A DNA stretch of 64,000 nt, taken from positions 96,868-160,867 of the forward strand of contig MKJV01000044.1 in assembly GCA_001942185.1 (NCBI GenBank). The letters run 5' to 3'. A model generated the notes under the pieces. It was not told the DNA's origin. It ran no database searches and saw nothing but the letters and a program-made list of their open reading frames with translations. The translations under genes and the position numbers were made by a program. Source of the stretch: Pseudonocardia sp. CNS-004 (lineage in GTDB: Bacteria; Actinomycetota; Actinomycetes; Mycobacteriales; Pseudonocardiaceae). Below, piece after piece: positions 49,623-58,887 of the stretch; positions within the stretch are counted from its first letter, which is position 1; each line of letters starts with the position of its first letter.

Positions 49623-50369
49623 TTACGCGGCGATCACGATCTCCAGGGCGTTGCCCTTCCGCTCCACGCGCATCCTCGCCCGGCGGGCCACCGCCGCGAC
49701 GCCCGCCGCGTCCGTCGGCTCGGCGCGGGTGCTCGCGAGCACGCGGGCCAGCCTGCCCTTGTGCGCCTTGTTGAAGTGGCTCACGACGCTGCGGCTGCCG
49801 TCGGGCCGCTCGGCCAGGACGTTCACCGTGACCGCGCCCGGCACGCGGCCCAGCGCGGCGTACGAGCCCGAGCGCAGGTCGACCACCAGCTCGGCGGCGG
49901 CGACTGCGGCCAGCTCGGGCTCGAGCACCGGCTTCCAGCGCGACGCCAGTGTGCCGCCCCCGGGGAGCGCCGAACCCGCAGACAGGCGGTAGGCGGGCAC
50001 CGGGTCGTCGGCGCGCAACAGCCCGAACAGCGCCGACCCGACGGCGAGGCGGGCCCGCGCCCGCCCGGCCGCCGTCCCGCGCAGCGACCCGGCATCGAGT
50101 GCGTCGTAGAGCACACCGGTGTAGCGGTGTAGCGCGGGCAGGGTGGGAGCGCTCCACAGCGCGGCGTTGCGGGCGACCTCGGCGTCCTGCGCCGGGGACA
50201 GGCCGAGCGCCGCGCGGCTGGCCGCGGGGTCGGCGGCCAGGTCGACGAGCTCCTCGACGAGCGCCTTGCGCACCGCGTCCAGCGAGGGGTGCGACAGCGC
50301 GTCGAGGAGCAGCGGCGGGCCGTCACCGCCGTCGCGCTTGGTCTCCGACGGGGGCAGCAGGACGAGCAC
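49623..50369 (-). CDS. yaaA: Peroxide stress protein YaaA (DUF328)
   Basis: A 248-residue protein of the YaaA/UPF0246 family, which lowers free iron and oxidative damage in E. coli. It starts VLVLLPPSETKRDGG and contains ALHRYTGVLYDALDA, VLEPELAAVAAAELVVDLRS and the conserved basic motif SHFNKAHKGRLAR. GTG at 50369. Intact. Divergent from metX with 87 bases between them; no riboswitch was recognised in that gap. Confidence 0.9.
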   Translation of the reverse strand: MLVLLPPSETKRDGGDGPPLLLDALSHPSLDAVRKALVEELVDLAADPAASRAALGLSPAQDAEVARNAALWSAPTLPALHRYTGVLYDALDAGSLRGTAAGRARARLAVGSALFGLLRADDPVPAYRLSAGSALPGGGTLASRWKPVLEPELAAVAAAELVVDLRSGSYAALGRVPGAVTVNVLAERPDGSRSVVSHFNKAHKGRLARVLASTRAEPTDAAGVAAVARRARMRVERKGNALEIVIAA

Positions 50370-50456
50370 GTGAGGGAGCCTATGTTGTGCAGCCGAAGAC
50401 CCGCGGATTACCGTCCTCGGCGTGGTCGGGCACGCAACGGTTCTGCTGGCGGGCCC

Positions 50457-51598
50457 GTGACCGCACTCGACACCGACCTCCCTCCCGCCACCGGGGCGTG
50501 GCGCGACGGTGACGACCCCGGCCGCCGGCGGTGGGTCACGCTGCCCCGACCGCTGCAGCTGGAGGCCGGTGGCACGCTCCCCGCGCCCGGATCGCCTACG
50601 AGACGTGGGGCACCCTCGACGCGGACGCCTCCAACGCCGTGCTGGTGCTGCACGCGCTCACCGGCGACAGCCACGTGACCGGCCCGGCCGGTCCCGGCCA
50701 CCCCACGGCGGGCTGGTGGGACACGCTGATCGGGCCGGGCCGCGCGCTCGACCCGGCACGCTGGTTCGTGGTGGCCCCGAACATCGTGGGCGGCTGCCAG
50801 GGCAGCACCGGCCCGGCGTCGCCCGCCCCGGACGGGCGGCCGTGGGGCAGCCGCTTCCCGCTCGTCACCGCGCGCGACTCGGTGCGGGCCGAGACGGTGC
50901 TCGCCGATGAGCTCGGCGTGGACGCGTGGGCGCTCGTCATCGGCGGCTCCATGGGCGGCATGCGGGCACTCGAGTGGGCGGCCGTCGAGCCGGACCGCGT
51001 GACCCGCCTGTGCCTGCTCGCCTCCCCGGCCGCCACCACGGCCGACCAGATCGGCTGGGCCGCCCCGCAGCTCGCCGCGATCCGCGACGACCCCGGCTGG
51101 CGCGGCGGCGACTACCACGACGCACCTCCCGGTGACGGCCCGCACCGCGGTCTCGGGGTGGCCCGCCGCATCGCGCACCTCAGCTACCGCAGCGCCTTCG
51201 AGCTCGGCGAGCGCTTCGCCCGCGACCCCCAGGACGGCGAGGACCCGTGGCGGGGCGGCCGCTACGCGGTGGAGTCCTACCTGGACCACCACGCCCGCAA
51301 GCTCGTGCGCCGCTTCGACGCCATGTCCTACGTGCGGCTCACGGAGCTGATGAACGCCCACGACGTGGGCCGCGACCGCGGCGGGGTGGAGGCCGCGCTC
51401 GCCCGTGTGACGGCGCGGACCCTCGTGGCCGGGGTGAGCTCCGACCGCCTCTACCCACCCGAGCAGCAGGCGCGGCTCGCCGCCGGCATCCCCCGCTCCG
51501 GGCCGGTGCGCACGATCGACTCCCCGTACGGCCACGACGGCTTCCTCATCGAGACCGCCGCTGTGAGCGCGCTCGTCACGGAGCTGCTGGCGAGCTGA
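50457..51598 (+). CDS. metX: Homoserine O-acetyltransferase, frameshifted
   Basis: Transfers acetyl from acetyl-CoA to homoserine, the first step of methionine synthesis. An alpha/beta hydrolase of about 380 residues: IAYETWGTLDADASNAVLVLHALTGDSH near the N-terminus, nucleophile Ser in VIGGSMGGMRALEWA, the lid region, Asp in AGVSSDRLYPP and His in IDSPYGHDGFLIE. One base is missing near 50581 (LPARARIAYE expected). GTG at 50457. No metY or metA neighbour. Its last 23 bases overlap the convergent VOC gene. Confidence 0.93.
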
Positions 51599-51962
51599 CC
51601 TCCTCCTGCTCCCCGACGCAGAACTCGTTGCCCTCGGGGTCGGTGAGGGTGATCCAGGAGAACACCGACGGGTCACCGCGCTCCCCGAGCACGGTGGCCC
51701 CGAGCTGCACCAGCCGCTCCACCTCGGCCTGCCGCCCACCCGCGGGCGCGCCCAGGTCGAGGTGCAGGCGGTTCTTGCCCGACCGCGGCTCCGGCACGAG
51801 CTGGAAGGCCAGCAGCGGCCCGCCCTGCGGGGGCGGCGCCAGCATCACGAACGCGTCCTCGAAGTTCTGCGCCACGGTGGTGCCGAGGGCCGCGGTCCAG
51901 AACCCGGACAGCGACACCGGGTCCGCGCAGTCGACCGTGACCATGCCGATGGAGAGTGCCAT
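51576..51962 (-). CDS. VOC-family (glyoxalase/bleomycin-resistance-like) protein
   Basis: A 128-residue protein with one VOC unit: MVTVDCADPVSLSGFWTAAL at the start, AFQLVPEPRSGKNRLHLDLGAP in the middle and VFSWITLTDPEGNEFCVGE at the end. Metal site residues are only partly recognisable. Could be a dioxygenase-like, isomerase or resistance protein. ATG at 51962. Its 3' end overlaps the end of metX by 23 bases in antisense. Confidence 0.83.
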   Translation of the reverse strand: MALSIGMVTVDCADPVSLSGFWTAALGTTVAQNFEDAFVMLAPPPQGGPLLAFQLVPEPRSGKNRLHLDLGAPAGGRQAEVERLVQLGATVLGERGDPSVFSWITLTDPEGNEFCVGEQEEVSSPAAP

Positions 51963-52249
51963 GGCCCGGGACGGTAACGAGGCGACCCGACAGAACCGGA
52001 CTTGCGCCCGCGCGGCCTGTCTCCGACGCGAGGGCCGTCGGCGGGGCATCGGCCGATACCCGGTGCGGGAGTAGGGCAAGGTCGTCCCGAACGGGTCGGC
52101 TGTGGGCCGGCCTCCGGTGACGCCGCGCACCGTGCGGGGGCCGCCCTCACCCGTGCGGCCCATCGCGGGCATGATCATCGCCACGGACGCCCGTGCAGCC
52201 CGCGGGCATGCCGTCGCGGGGCGGGCCGGGGGTGCGGGAGGATCAGCCC

Positions 52250-52936
52250 GTGCCCGATCGTCCCTACGTGTTGCTGTCGGCCGCGATGTCGGTGGACGGC
52301 CACATCGACGACACCGGTCCCACTCCGCTGTTGCTGTCCGACGACGCCGACCTCGACCGGGTCGACGAGGTGCGGGCGGGGGTCGACGCGATCCTCGTCG
52401 GGGCCACCACGCTGCGCCGCGACGACCCGCGGCTGAACGTGCGTTCCGCGGAACGCACGGCCGCGCGCGTCGCCGAGGGGCGTCCCGCGGCACCGCTGAA
52501 GGTCACGGTCACCGGATCGGGGGATCTCGACCCGGCGGCGCGCTTCTTCACCACCGGCCCCGGACCGAAGCTCGTCTACGCCGCCACGGCGGGTGTGGGC
52601 GCGGCCCGGAAGGCGGTCGGCGCGGTGGCGGATGTGGTCGACGCGGGGGAGCCGCTCGACCCGCACGGGCTGCTCGCCGACCTCGCGGGGCGCGGTGTCA
52701 CCCGGCTGATGGTGGAGGGCGGCACCGCGATGCACACGCTGTTCCTCACCTCAGGCGTCGCCGACGAGCTGCAGCTGGTCGTCGCCCCGTTCTTCGTGGG
52801 GGACGACCGGGCGCCGCGGTTCGTGGGGCCGGGGCGCTTCCCGCACGACGCGGTGCATCGGATGCGCCTCGCGGAGGCCCGCCCGATCGGTGACCTCGTG
52901 CTGCTGCGCTACCTGCTGGGTGGTGCCCGTGCCTGA
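52250..52936 (+). CDS. RibD C-terminal-domain reductase (pyrimidine reductase family)
   Basis: A 228-residue dihydrofolate-reductase-like protein. PYVLLSAAMSVDGHIDDTGP, VRAGVDAILVGATTLRRDDPRL and GVTRLMVEGGTAMHTLFL are the RibD_C signature motifs of 5-amino-6-(5-phosphoribosylamino)uracil reductase. GTG at 52250 has GGGAGG 8 bases ahead. The following deaminase-like gene overlaps its end by 8 bases, so together they rebuild the two activities of a fused RibD as separate polypeptides. A riboflavin or a modified-pyrimidine role is possible. Confidence 0.88.
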   Translation: MPDRPYVLLSAAMSVDGHIDDTGPTPLLLSDDADLDRVDEVRAGVDAILVGATTLRRDDPRLNVRSAERTAARVAEGRPAAPLKVTVTGSGDLDPAARFFTTGPGPKLVYAATAGVGAARKAVGAVADVVDAGEPLDPHGLLADLAGRGVTRLMVEGGTAMHTLFLTSGVADELQLVVAPFFVGDDRAPRFVGPGRFPHDAVHRMRLAEARPIGDLVLLRYLLGGARA

Positions 52937-53376
52937 CGATCGTGAGCTGCTCGCGCGCGCCGTCGGGCTCGCGCTGCGGTGCCCGCCGTCGCAGACCGCG
53001 TTCTCGGTGGGCGCGCTGGTCGTCGACGGCGATGGCGAGGTGCTCGCGGAGGGCTGGTCGCGCCGCCGGGACCCGCACGACCACGCGGAGGAGTCGGCGC
53101 TCGCCGACCTGGGCCCGGGCTGGCGTGCCCCGCCCGGCACCACTGTGTACAGCTCCCTCGAGCCCTGCAGCGCCCGCTCCTCGCACCCGCTGACGTGTAC
53201 GGACCTGATCCTGCTGCCGGTGTCGACCGGGTGGTGTTCGCGTGGCGGGAGCCGGGCCTGTTCGTCGACGGCCGGGGCGCGAGCTGCTCGCGGCCGGGGG
53301 TGTGGAGGTGGTGGAGCTGCCGGAGCTGGCCGCGGCCGCCCGTACACCGAACGCCCACCTGCTCGGAACGCGCTGA
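52929..53376 (+). CDS. Deaminase-domain protein (RibD N-domain like), two frameshifts
   Basis: About 149 residues of the cytidine/deoxycytidylate deaminase fold. Zinc site: PHDHAEESALADLG (His and catalytic Glu) and SLEPCSARSSHPLTC (two Cys). The middle reads AAGVDRVVFAWREPGLFVDGRG and the end ELLAAGGVEVVELPELAAAAR, matching RibD deaminase domains. One base is missing near 53213 and another near 53277. GTG at 52929 overlaps the reductase stop. Probably the partner of the upstream reductase. Confidence 0.82.
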
Positions 53377-53394
53377 GCGCTGCCCGGGGGCCGT

Positions 53395-53460
53395 CACACA
53401 CGGACCGTGGTGCCGGCACACGAACTGCAGTTCCCGTGCCGGCACCACTGTTGGTGTGTG
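53395..53460. repeat. 66-base nearly perfect palindrome before proS
   Basis: The arms 53395-53419 and 53436-53460 match at 22 of 25 positions, including an unbroken 13-bp GTGGTGCCGGCAC, and the loop itself contains the palindrome GAACTGCAGTTC. It sits between the deaminase gene and proS, 71 bases before the proS start. It may end transcription of the rib-like pair or be a REP-like element. Confidence 0.65.
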
Positions 53461-53530
53461 ACCGCTCGGTGGCGGTCCGCAGCGGTGACCGGCGGGAGCG
53501 GGCCGCCCGGGCGTCGCTACCCTTTCCCAG

Positions 53531-55281
53531 GTGTTGACCCGGATGTCGTCGCTGTTCCTGCGGACCCTGCGCGAGGACCCGGCCGACGCGGAGGTACCGA
53601 GCCACAAGCTGCTCGTCCGCGCCGGCTACGTCCGCCGCGTCGCGCCGGGGATCTACTCCTGGCTGCCGCTGGGCCTGCGCGTGCTGCGCAACATCGAGCG
53701 GGTGGTGCGCGAGGAGATGGACGCCATCGGGGCGCAGGAGATCCACTTCCCGGCGTTGCTGCCGCGCGAGCCCTACGAGGCCACCGGCCGTTGGACCGAG
53801 TACGGCCCCAACCTGTTCCGGCTCAAGGACCGGCGTGGCGGGGACTACCTGCTCGGCCCCACGCACGAGGAGCTGTTCACCCAGGTGGTCAAGGGCGAGT
53901 ACTCGTCCTACAAGGACTACCCGGTGATGCTCTACCAGATCCAGAACAAGTACCGGGACGAGGCGCGGCCCCGCGCGGGCATCCTGCGCGGGCGCGAGTT
54001 CCTGATGAAGGACTCGTACTCGTTCGACCTCACCGACGACGGCCTCGCCGAGTCCTACCGGCTGCACCGCGACGCCTACGTGCGGATCTTCGACCGGCTC
54101 GGCCTCGAGTACGTGGTCGTGAAGGCCACCTCGGGCGCGATGGGCGGTTCGGCGTCCGAGGAGTTCCTCGCGGTGGCGCCGACGGGCGAGGACACCTACG
54201 TGCGCAGCCCCGGCGGCTACGCGGCCAACGTGGAGGCGGTCACGACGCCCGCGCCGCAGGCCCGCCCGCTCGACGGCCTGCCCGCCGCGCAGGCGCACCA
54301 CACGCCCGACACCCCGACGATCGAGTCGCTCGTCGCCTTCTTGAACGAGAAGGCGGGACTGGGGCGCACCTTCACCGCGGCCGACACGCTGAAGAACGTG
54401 CTGGTCAAGAGCAGGCTCCCGGGCAAGGACGAGTGGACGCTGCTCGCGTCGGCGTGCCGGGCGATCGCGAGGTCGACATGAAGCGGCTGGAGGCGGCGCT
54501 CGAACCGGCCGAGGTCGCGATGCTCGACGAGTCCGACTTCGCGGCGAACCCGTTCCTCGTCAAGGGTTACATCGGGCCGGCCGCGCTGGCCGCCAACGGT
54601 GTGCGCTACCTCGTCGACCCGCGCATCGTGACCGGCACCGCGTGGGTGACGGGTGCCGACAAGCCCGACCACCACGTCGTCGACCTGGTGTGCGGCCGCG
54701 ACTTCACCCCCGACGGCACGATCGAGGCTGCCGAGGTGCGCGAGGGCGACCCCGCCCCCGACGGGTCCGGGCCGCTCGAGGCGGCCCGCGGCATCGAGAT
54801 CGGGCACGTCTTCCAGCTCGGCCGCAAGTACGCCGACGCGGCGCAGCTGGACGCGCTCGGCGCCGACGGCAAGCCGGTGCGGATCACGATGGGCTCCTAC
54901 GGCATCGGTGTCTCCCGGCTGGTGGGGGCGATCGCCGAGCAGAGCCACGACGGGTCGGGCCTGATCTGGCCGCGCACCGTGGCACCCGCGGACGTGCACG
55001 TCGTGGTCGCCGGCAAGTCCGAGGAGATCGCGGCGGGCGGGGAGCGGCTGGCCGCCGACCTCGACGCCGCGGGGCTGCGTGTTCTCCTCGACGACCGCAA
55101 GGCGACACCGGGCGTCAAGTTCGCCGATGCCGAGCTGATCGGTGTGCCGACGATCGTCGTGGTCGGGCGGGGCCTCGCGAACGGCGTCGTCGAGGTGAAG
55201 GACCGCCGCAGCGGTGAACGGCAGGAGATCGCGGTCGAGTCCGCGGTCGCGCACCTCGTCGAGGTGACAGGCGCGCGCTGA
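53531..55281 (+). CDS. proS: Proline--tRNA ligase, frameshifted
   Basis: Bacterial-type ProRS of about 583 residues that charges tRNA-Pro and edits Ala-tRNA-Pro. Class II motif 1 ([22 protein letters not shown]), motif 2 ([30 protein letters not shown] spread over about 30 residues), the inserted editing domain ([26 protein letters not shown]), motif 3 ([19 protein letters not shown]) and the C-terminal anticodon-binding domain ([18 protein letters not shown]). One base is missing near 54452, just before [17 protein letters not shown] at 53531. Confidence 0.94.
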
Positions 55282-55553
55282 CCTGCACCTGCTGAGCGGC
55301 GACCGGTCTGGTCGGGCATCACCCGTTCGTGGTCGACTTGGCCGGTGCAATGGTGGCGCGTGGCCGGTTACCCATCGGGCTCGCCCCATCACCACCTGCA
55401 ACGACGGTGGTGCGGCGGCAACCGTGGAACACCCGCCCCGTACCGTTCTCCTCGATCGTCTGCAGTACTGCACGACCGTGACCGTCACCTGGCCGGTGGC
55501 GGACTGGCCGTCCCGCCGGTCCGCCCGCGGCCGCTGCGGGGGAGGTAGACCCA
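55282..55553. other. Intergenic gap without recognisable gene
   Basis: These 272 bases between proS and the FHA gene hold no open frame with credible similarity. GGGGGAGG near its right end is the ribosome binding site of the FHA gene. A promoter is expected but was not identified. Confidence 0.5.
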
Positions 55554-57735
55554 GTGGACTTCGACGCGCTGCGCGCCGCAGTCGTGCCCGGTGCCGGTGT
55601 CGTGGCGCGCTGGCCCGGCGTGGTCTGCGTCGCCGAGTGCGCCGACCGGCAGGTCATGCGCCAGCTCCTCGACGTGTGTGCCACCGCGGCGGGCGCCGAG
55701 CCCGGCCGCCTGCTCGCACGCAGGCTCGCGATGTGGCTGGGCGGCGCCGACGCACCCGGTGACGGCCTGCGTTTCGGCACCGTGGCCGTCACCGGTGGCG
55801 ACGCGCGCTCCGGCGGGCAGCGCGGCGAGCAGTGGGCCGTGTTCCTCTACGGGTCGGTCGGGCTCGTCGTGCCGGACCGGCAGGTGGCGCTGTCCGGTGC
55901 CCAGTCGGTGGCGTGGACCGACCGGCTGTTGCCGCGCCCCGACGCGCCCGTCGTGCTCGCCCTCGAGGGCGGCCCGATCCCACCCGGCCTCGTCGACGGC
56001 GTGCACGACCTGCGGGTCGGCGTCGTGCCCGGCGCCGGTGCCGTCCTCGTGCCGAGCGGCGACCGCGGGTCGGGCGACCTCGCGGACGAGCCGGCACGCA
56101 CCCGCCAGGCCGAGCCCCGGTGGAGCGAGGCGGGCGGTGGCGACCGCTCGTGGAGCCCCGAGCCCGCACCTGCCGCCACCGAGGACGGCTTCTACTCCGG
56201 TGACGGCGCCGGCAACGGCCTGCCGTCGCGGGGCGGTCTCGGGGCCATCGACAGCTACCACCCGGGCGACGCGGGCGCGAGCGTCCTTCCGGCCGGGCCC
56301 ACCTGCGGCCGGTGCCGTCGGGGTCGAACGGGGTCGCCACCGCGGGTGGGCGTCGCGCCGCGGCGCGGTGAGCGACCTCAGCCGCACGGCCGACCGTGAT
56401 CACGACCACGACCGTGATCGTGATCACGACCAGGCCGCCGCTCCGGTCGATGACAGCCCGGTCGACACCCCCGACCGCCCCGAAGAGCGGCGGGAGCCGG
56501 AGCTGCCCACGCGTGGGATCGGCGACGATCACGTCCACGACGATGGCCGCAACGGCGCTCGCACCAACGGCGCCCGCAGCAACGGCGATCGCACGAACGG
56601 TGATCGCAGCAACGGTGATCGCAGCAACGGTGATCGCACGAACGGTGCCCGCACCAACGGCGCGGTCAACGGCGCCTCGTACGACCTGCTCGGCGGCCCG
56701 GAGGCACCGGCCCAGGAGCCGGAGCGCAGCCCGTGGAGCGACGAGCGCGACCGTGATTCGGGTCGCCCCGACCGGATCGAGGGCTGGTTCGCCAGCGGCA
56801 CGGACGGGGGCACCGAGGCCGGTATGGGCGCGGTGGGCCCGCCCGACCGGCGCAGGCGCCGGCACCGGCTGCCCGACGACGACGTGATCGCCGTGAACGG
56901 AGCCACCAACGGATCGACGAACGGCGCCGTGAACGGTGCCCTCGACGGCCAGACCGACGTGGCCCCGGCCGATCTCGGGGAAGGCGCCGACGAGCGCGGG
57001 GCCGACGACTTCGCGCCGATCGACCTGGGGTCCGACGAGGCGGCGTTCGGGTCCGACAGCACGCCCGCCGTGGAGGAGACGCGGATCGTCGCGGGTCCGG
57101 TCGTCGAGCCCGCCACCCCGCCGGTCGGGGAGGACGACGGCTCCGGCGACGGCACCCCGCGGCTGGGGGTCCCGGCCCAGGAGGCCGCGCCGGAGGCGGA
57201 GCAGGTCCACCCGCTCGCCGACGCCGGGCCCGCGGGCGACGACCCGCCGCACACCACGGCGCTGCGGTCGGAACGGATCCTCGGCGCCGCGCCCGACGAG
57301 CCGGAGCGCCAGTCCCTCGACGACGGCGTGGACACCAGCGGGCTGGTCGTCGAGGGCCGGTCGGAGGATGCGCCCCAGCGACCGCCCGTCGGCCTGCTCG
57401 TGTTCGACGACGGCGCCACCTACACCGTCGACGCCGAGTACCTGATGGGGCGGATGCCGGAGGCCGACCCGCGGGTCGCCTCCGGTGCGCTGCGCTCGCT
57501 CGCGCTCGAGGACACCTCGGGGGCGGTGTCGCGGGTCCACGCGCAGATCGTCGTGAACGGCTGGGAGGCGCTGCTGGTCGACGTCGGCTCCCGCAACGGC
57601 ACGTTCGTGTCGCCGCCGGGGGAGCAGGGCTGGACCCAGCTCCCCGCCGGGGAGACCCACCTGCTGGTGCCGGGCACGCGGGTGCGGATCGGGGGTCGTA
57701 GCTTCCAGTTCGAGGCGCCGTCCGGGGCGCGGTAG
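55554..57735 (+). CDS. FHA-domain protein with low-complexity linker, frameshifted
   Basis: About 727 residues. An N-terminal globular domain (residues 1-160: RAAVVPGAGVVARWPGVVCVAE, GLRFGTVAVTGGDARSGG) of unknown family is followed by a long acidic, Asn/Gly/Asp-rich linker and a C-terminal FHA domain: YLMGRMPEADPRV, SRVHAQIVVNGWEALLVDVGSRNGTFVSPPG. FHA domains bind phosphothreonine. Frame changes occur near 56300 and probably 56370. A 15-bp minisatellite encodes the central linker. The pseudokinase gene follows by 24 bases, suggesting a joint signalling or scaffold role. Confidence 0.83.
56551..56655 (+). repeat. Seven-unit 15-bp minisatellite in the FHA gene
   Basis: Seven consecutive 15-base units from 56551 to 56655, each of the form AACGG(C/T)G(C/A)(T/C)CGCA(C/G)(C/G), encode NGAR(T/S) or NGDR(T/S). 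Two shorter Asn-Gly units follow, and a second Asn-Gly-rich stretch occurs near 56895-56950. All units keep the frame, so copy-number change would only alter linker length. Confidence 0.85.
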
Positions 57736-57759
57736 TCGGAGCGAGAGGAGGACGCCGGG

Positions 57760-58746
57760 TTGGATGCCACCCCGACGCCGGTGGTCCCCGCCGGCGGTTC
57801 GCCACGGGACTCGGCGGCCCAGCTCCCCGCTCGATGCACGGGCGAACAGCCCGAGTCCAGCCCGGTGCGAGCGCTGACCGCAGGCACGCCCAGCCAGAAG
57901 CCGGCTCCACCGGTACCGCCGACGGACCTTCGGCCCGAACCGCCAGCTCCCGCGTCGCTCTCCGACTTCGAGGTGCTCGGCCTGCTGGGTGCGGGCCCGC
58001 ACGGGCGCTGCTACCTCGCCCGGCCGCCCGGCGGTGACGGCGGGTTCGTCGCGGTGAAGGTGTTCACCGAGCGCGTCAGCGAGCCGGCGTTCAACCGTGC
58101 CGTACGGGAGCTGCGTGCCGCGGCGGCCGTACCGTCGCCGCACGTCACGGGCGTGCTCGACGCGTTGCTGGGCGAGAACTTCGCGTACGCGATGCCCCAC
58201 TTCCCGCTCGGCGGGCTCGCCGATCCCGCGTACCCGCCTGCCAGGGCGGAGGTGCTCTGGGCGCTCGAGCACGCCGCCCGCGGCGCGCACGCGCTGCACG
58301 AGGCCGGGATCGTCCACGGCGGGATCCACCCGGGCAACGTCCTGCTGGTCGAGGAGGCCGACGGCACGGTGGGCGGGCGGCTGTCCGAGCCGGACCTGTC
58401 GCGGGTGCTGAATCCCGGTGCGGTGGTGCCGGGGGCGGGCCGGGGCGCGTCGCTGGCGTTCCGCGACCCGGATCTGCTGGCGGGGGCGGAGCCGTCCCGG
58501 CGTACGGAGGTGTGGGCGCTGGGCGCCACGATCCACCGCGTCCTCGCGGGAGCGGGCCTGTTCGGGGAGCTGCCGGGCCACCCGCTCGGCGCGATCCGCG
58601 AGCTGCGCCTCGCCCGTCCGCAGGTGCACTCCGGCCTGGCGCGGGCGGAGGCCGCGCTGGTGCACGACTGCATCAGCGACGGCCCCGACCGCCTCCGCAC
58701 CGCCGCCGAGGTGGCCGACCGCCTCGCCGCCCTCCGCCGCGGCTGA
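57760..58746 (+). CDS. Serine/threonine pseudokinase-like protein
   Basis: A 328-residue protein: a Pro-rich leader (residues 1-65), then a kinase fold with glycine loop FEVLGLLGAGPHGRCYLA and ATP-binding Lys in FVAVKVF. The catalytic loop reads IVHGGIHPGNVLL, so the HRD Asp is absent, and the DFG position reads SEPDLSRV. APE-like LAFRDPDLLAG and EVWALGATIHRVLAG follow. Lys is kept but catalysis should be lost. TTG at 57760 has AGGAGG 8 bases ahead. Downstream of the FHA protein gene, a likely partner. Confidence 0.8.
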   Translation: MDATPTPVVPAGGSPRDSAAQLPARCTGEQPESSPVRALTAGTPSQKPAPPVPPTDLRPEPPAPASLSDFEVLGLLGAGPHGRCYLARPPGGDGGFVAVKVFTERVSEPAFNRAVRELRAAAAVPSPHVTGVLDALLGENFAYAMPHFPLGGLADPAYPPARAEVLWALEHAARGAHALHEAGIVHGGIHPGNVLLVEEADGTVGGRLSEPDLSRVLNPGAVVPGAGRGASLAFRDPDLLAGAEPSRRTEVWALGATIHRVLAGAGLFGELPGHPLGAIRELRLARPQVHSGLARAEAALVHDCISDGPDRLRTAAEVADRLAALRRG

Positions 58747-58800
58747 TCCCCGCCGGCCCCGACCCGAGCCGCCCGAAGAGCCCGACCCCCCGCACCCGGA

Positions 58801-58886
58801 GCGCGACTCGGGTGCACTCACACCCCGACTCGCGGGGTGGGGCGTCCCCGTTCCGCGAGTCGCGCGCTCGGTGCGGGTGAGTCGGG
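58801..58886. repeat. CGACTCG palindromic element, copy A
   Basis: The sequence carries two CGACTCG motifs on the left and two CGAGTCG-like motifs on the right. CGACTCGCGG (58826-58835) pairs with CCGCGAGTCG (58853-58862). It lies between the convergent ends of the pseudokinase and yjbQ genes. It matches copy B at 60347-60434 in layout and much of its sequence. Confidence 0.65.
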
Positions 58887-58887
58887 G

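Noticed and set aside
50370..50456. SAM riboswitch before metX
   Set aside because: The 87-base gap is shared with divergent yaaA and shows no SAM-I, SAM-II or SAM-IV core pattern.
51963..52249. A gene in the gap between the VOC and RibD-like genes
   Set aside because: Open frames there lack ribosome binding sites and recognisable motifs; the gap looks non-coding.
56551..56655. CRISPR-like array
   Set aside because: Units are 15 bases, directly adjacent without spacers, and in frame inside a gene.
55789..58821. A 1,010-residue minus-strand open frame opposite the FHA and pseudokinase genes
   Set aside because: Composition is Arg/Gly-rich shadow sequence without motifs, while the plus strand has clear FHA and kinase-fold signatures.
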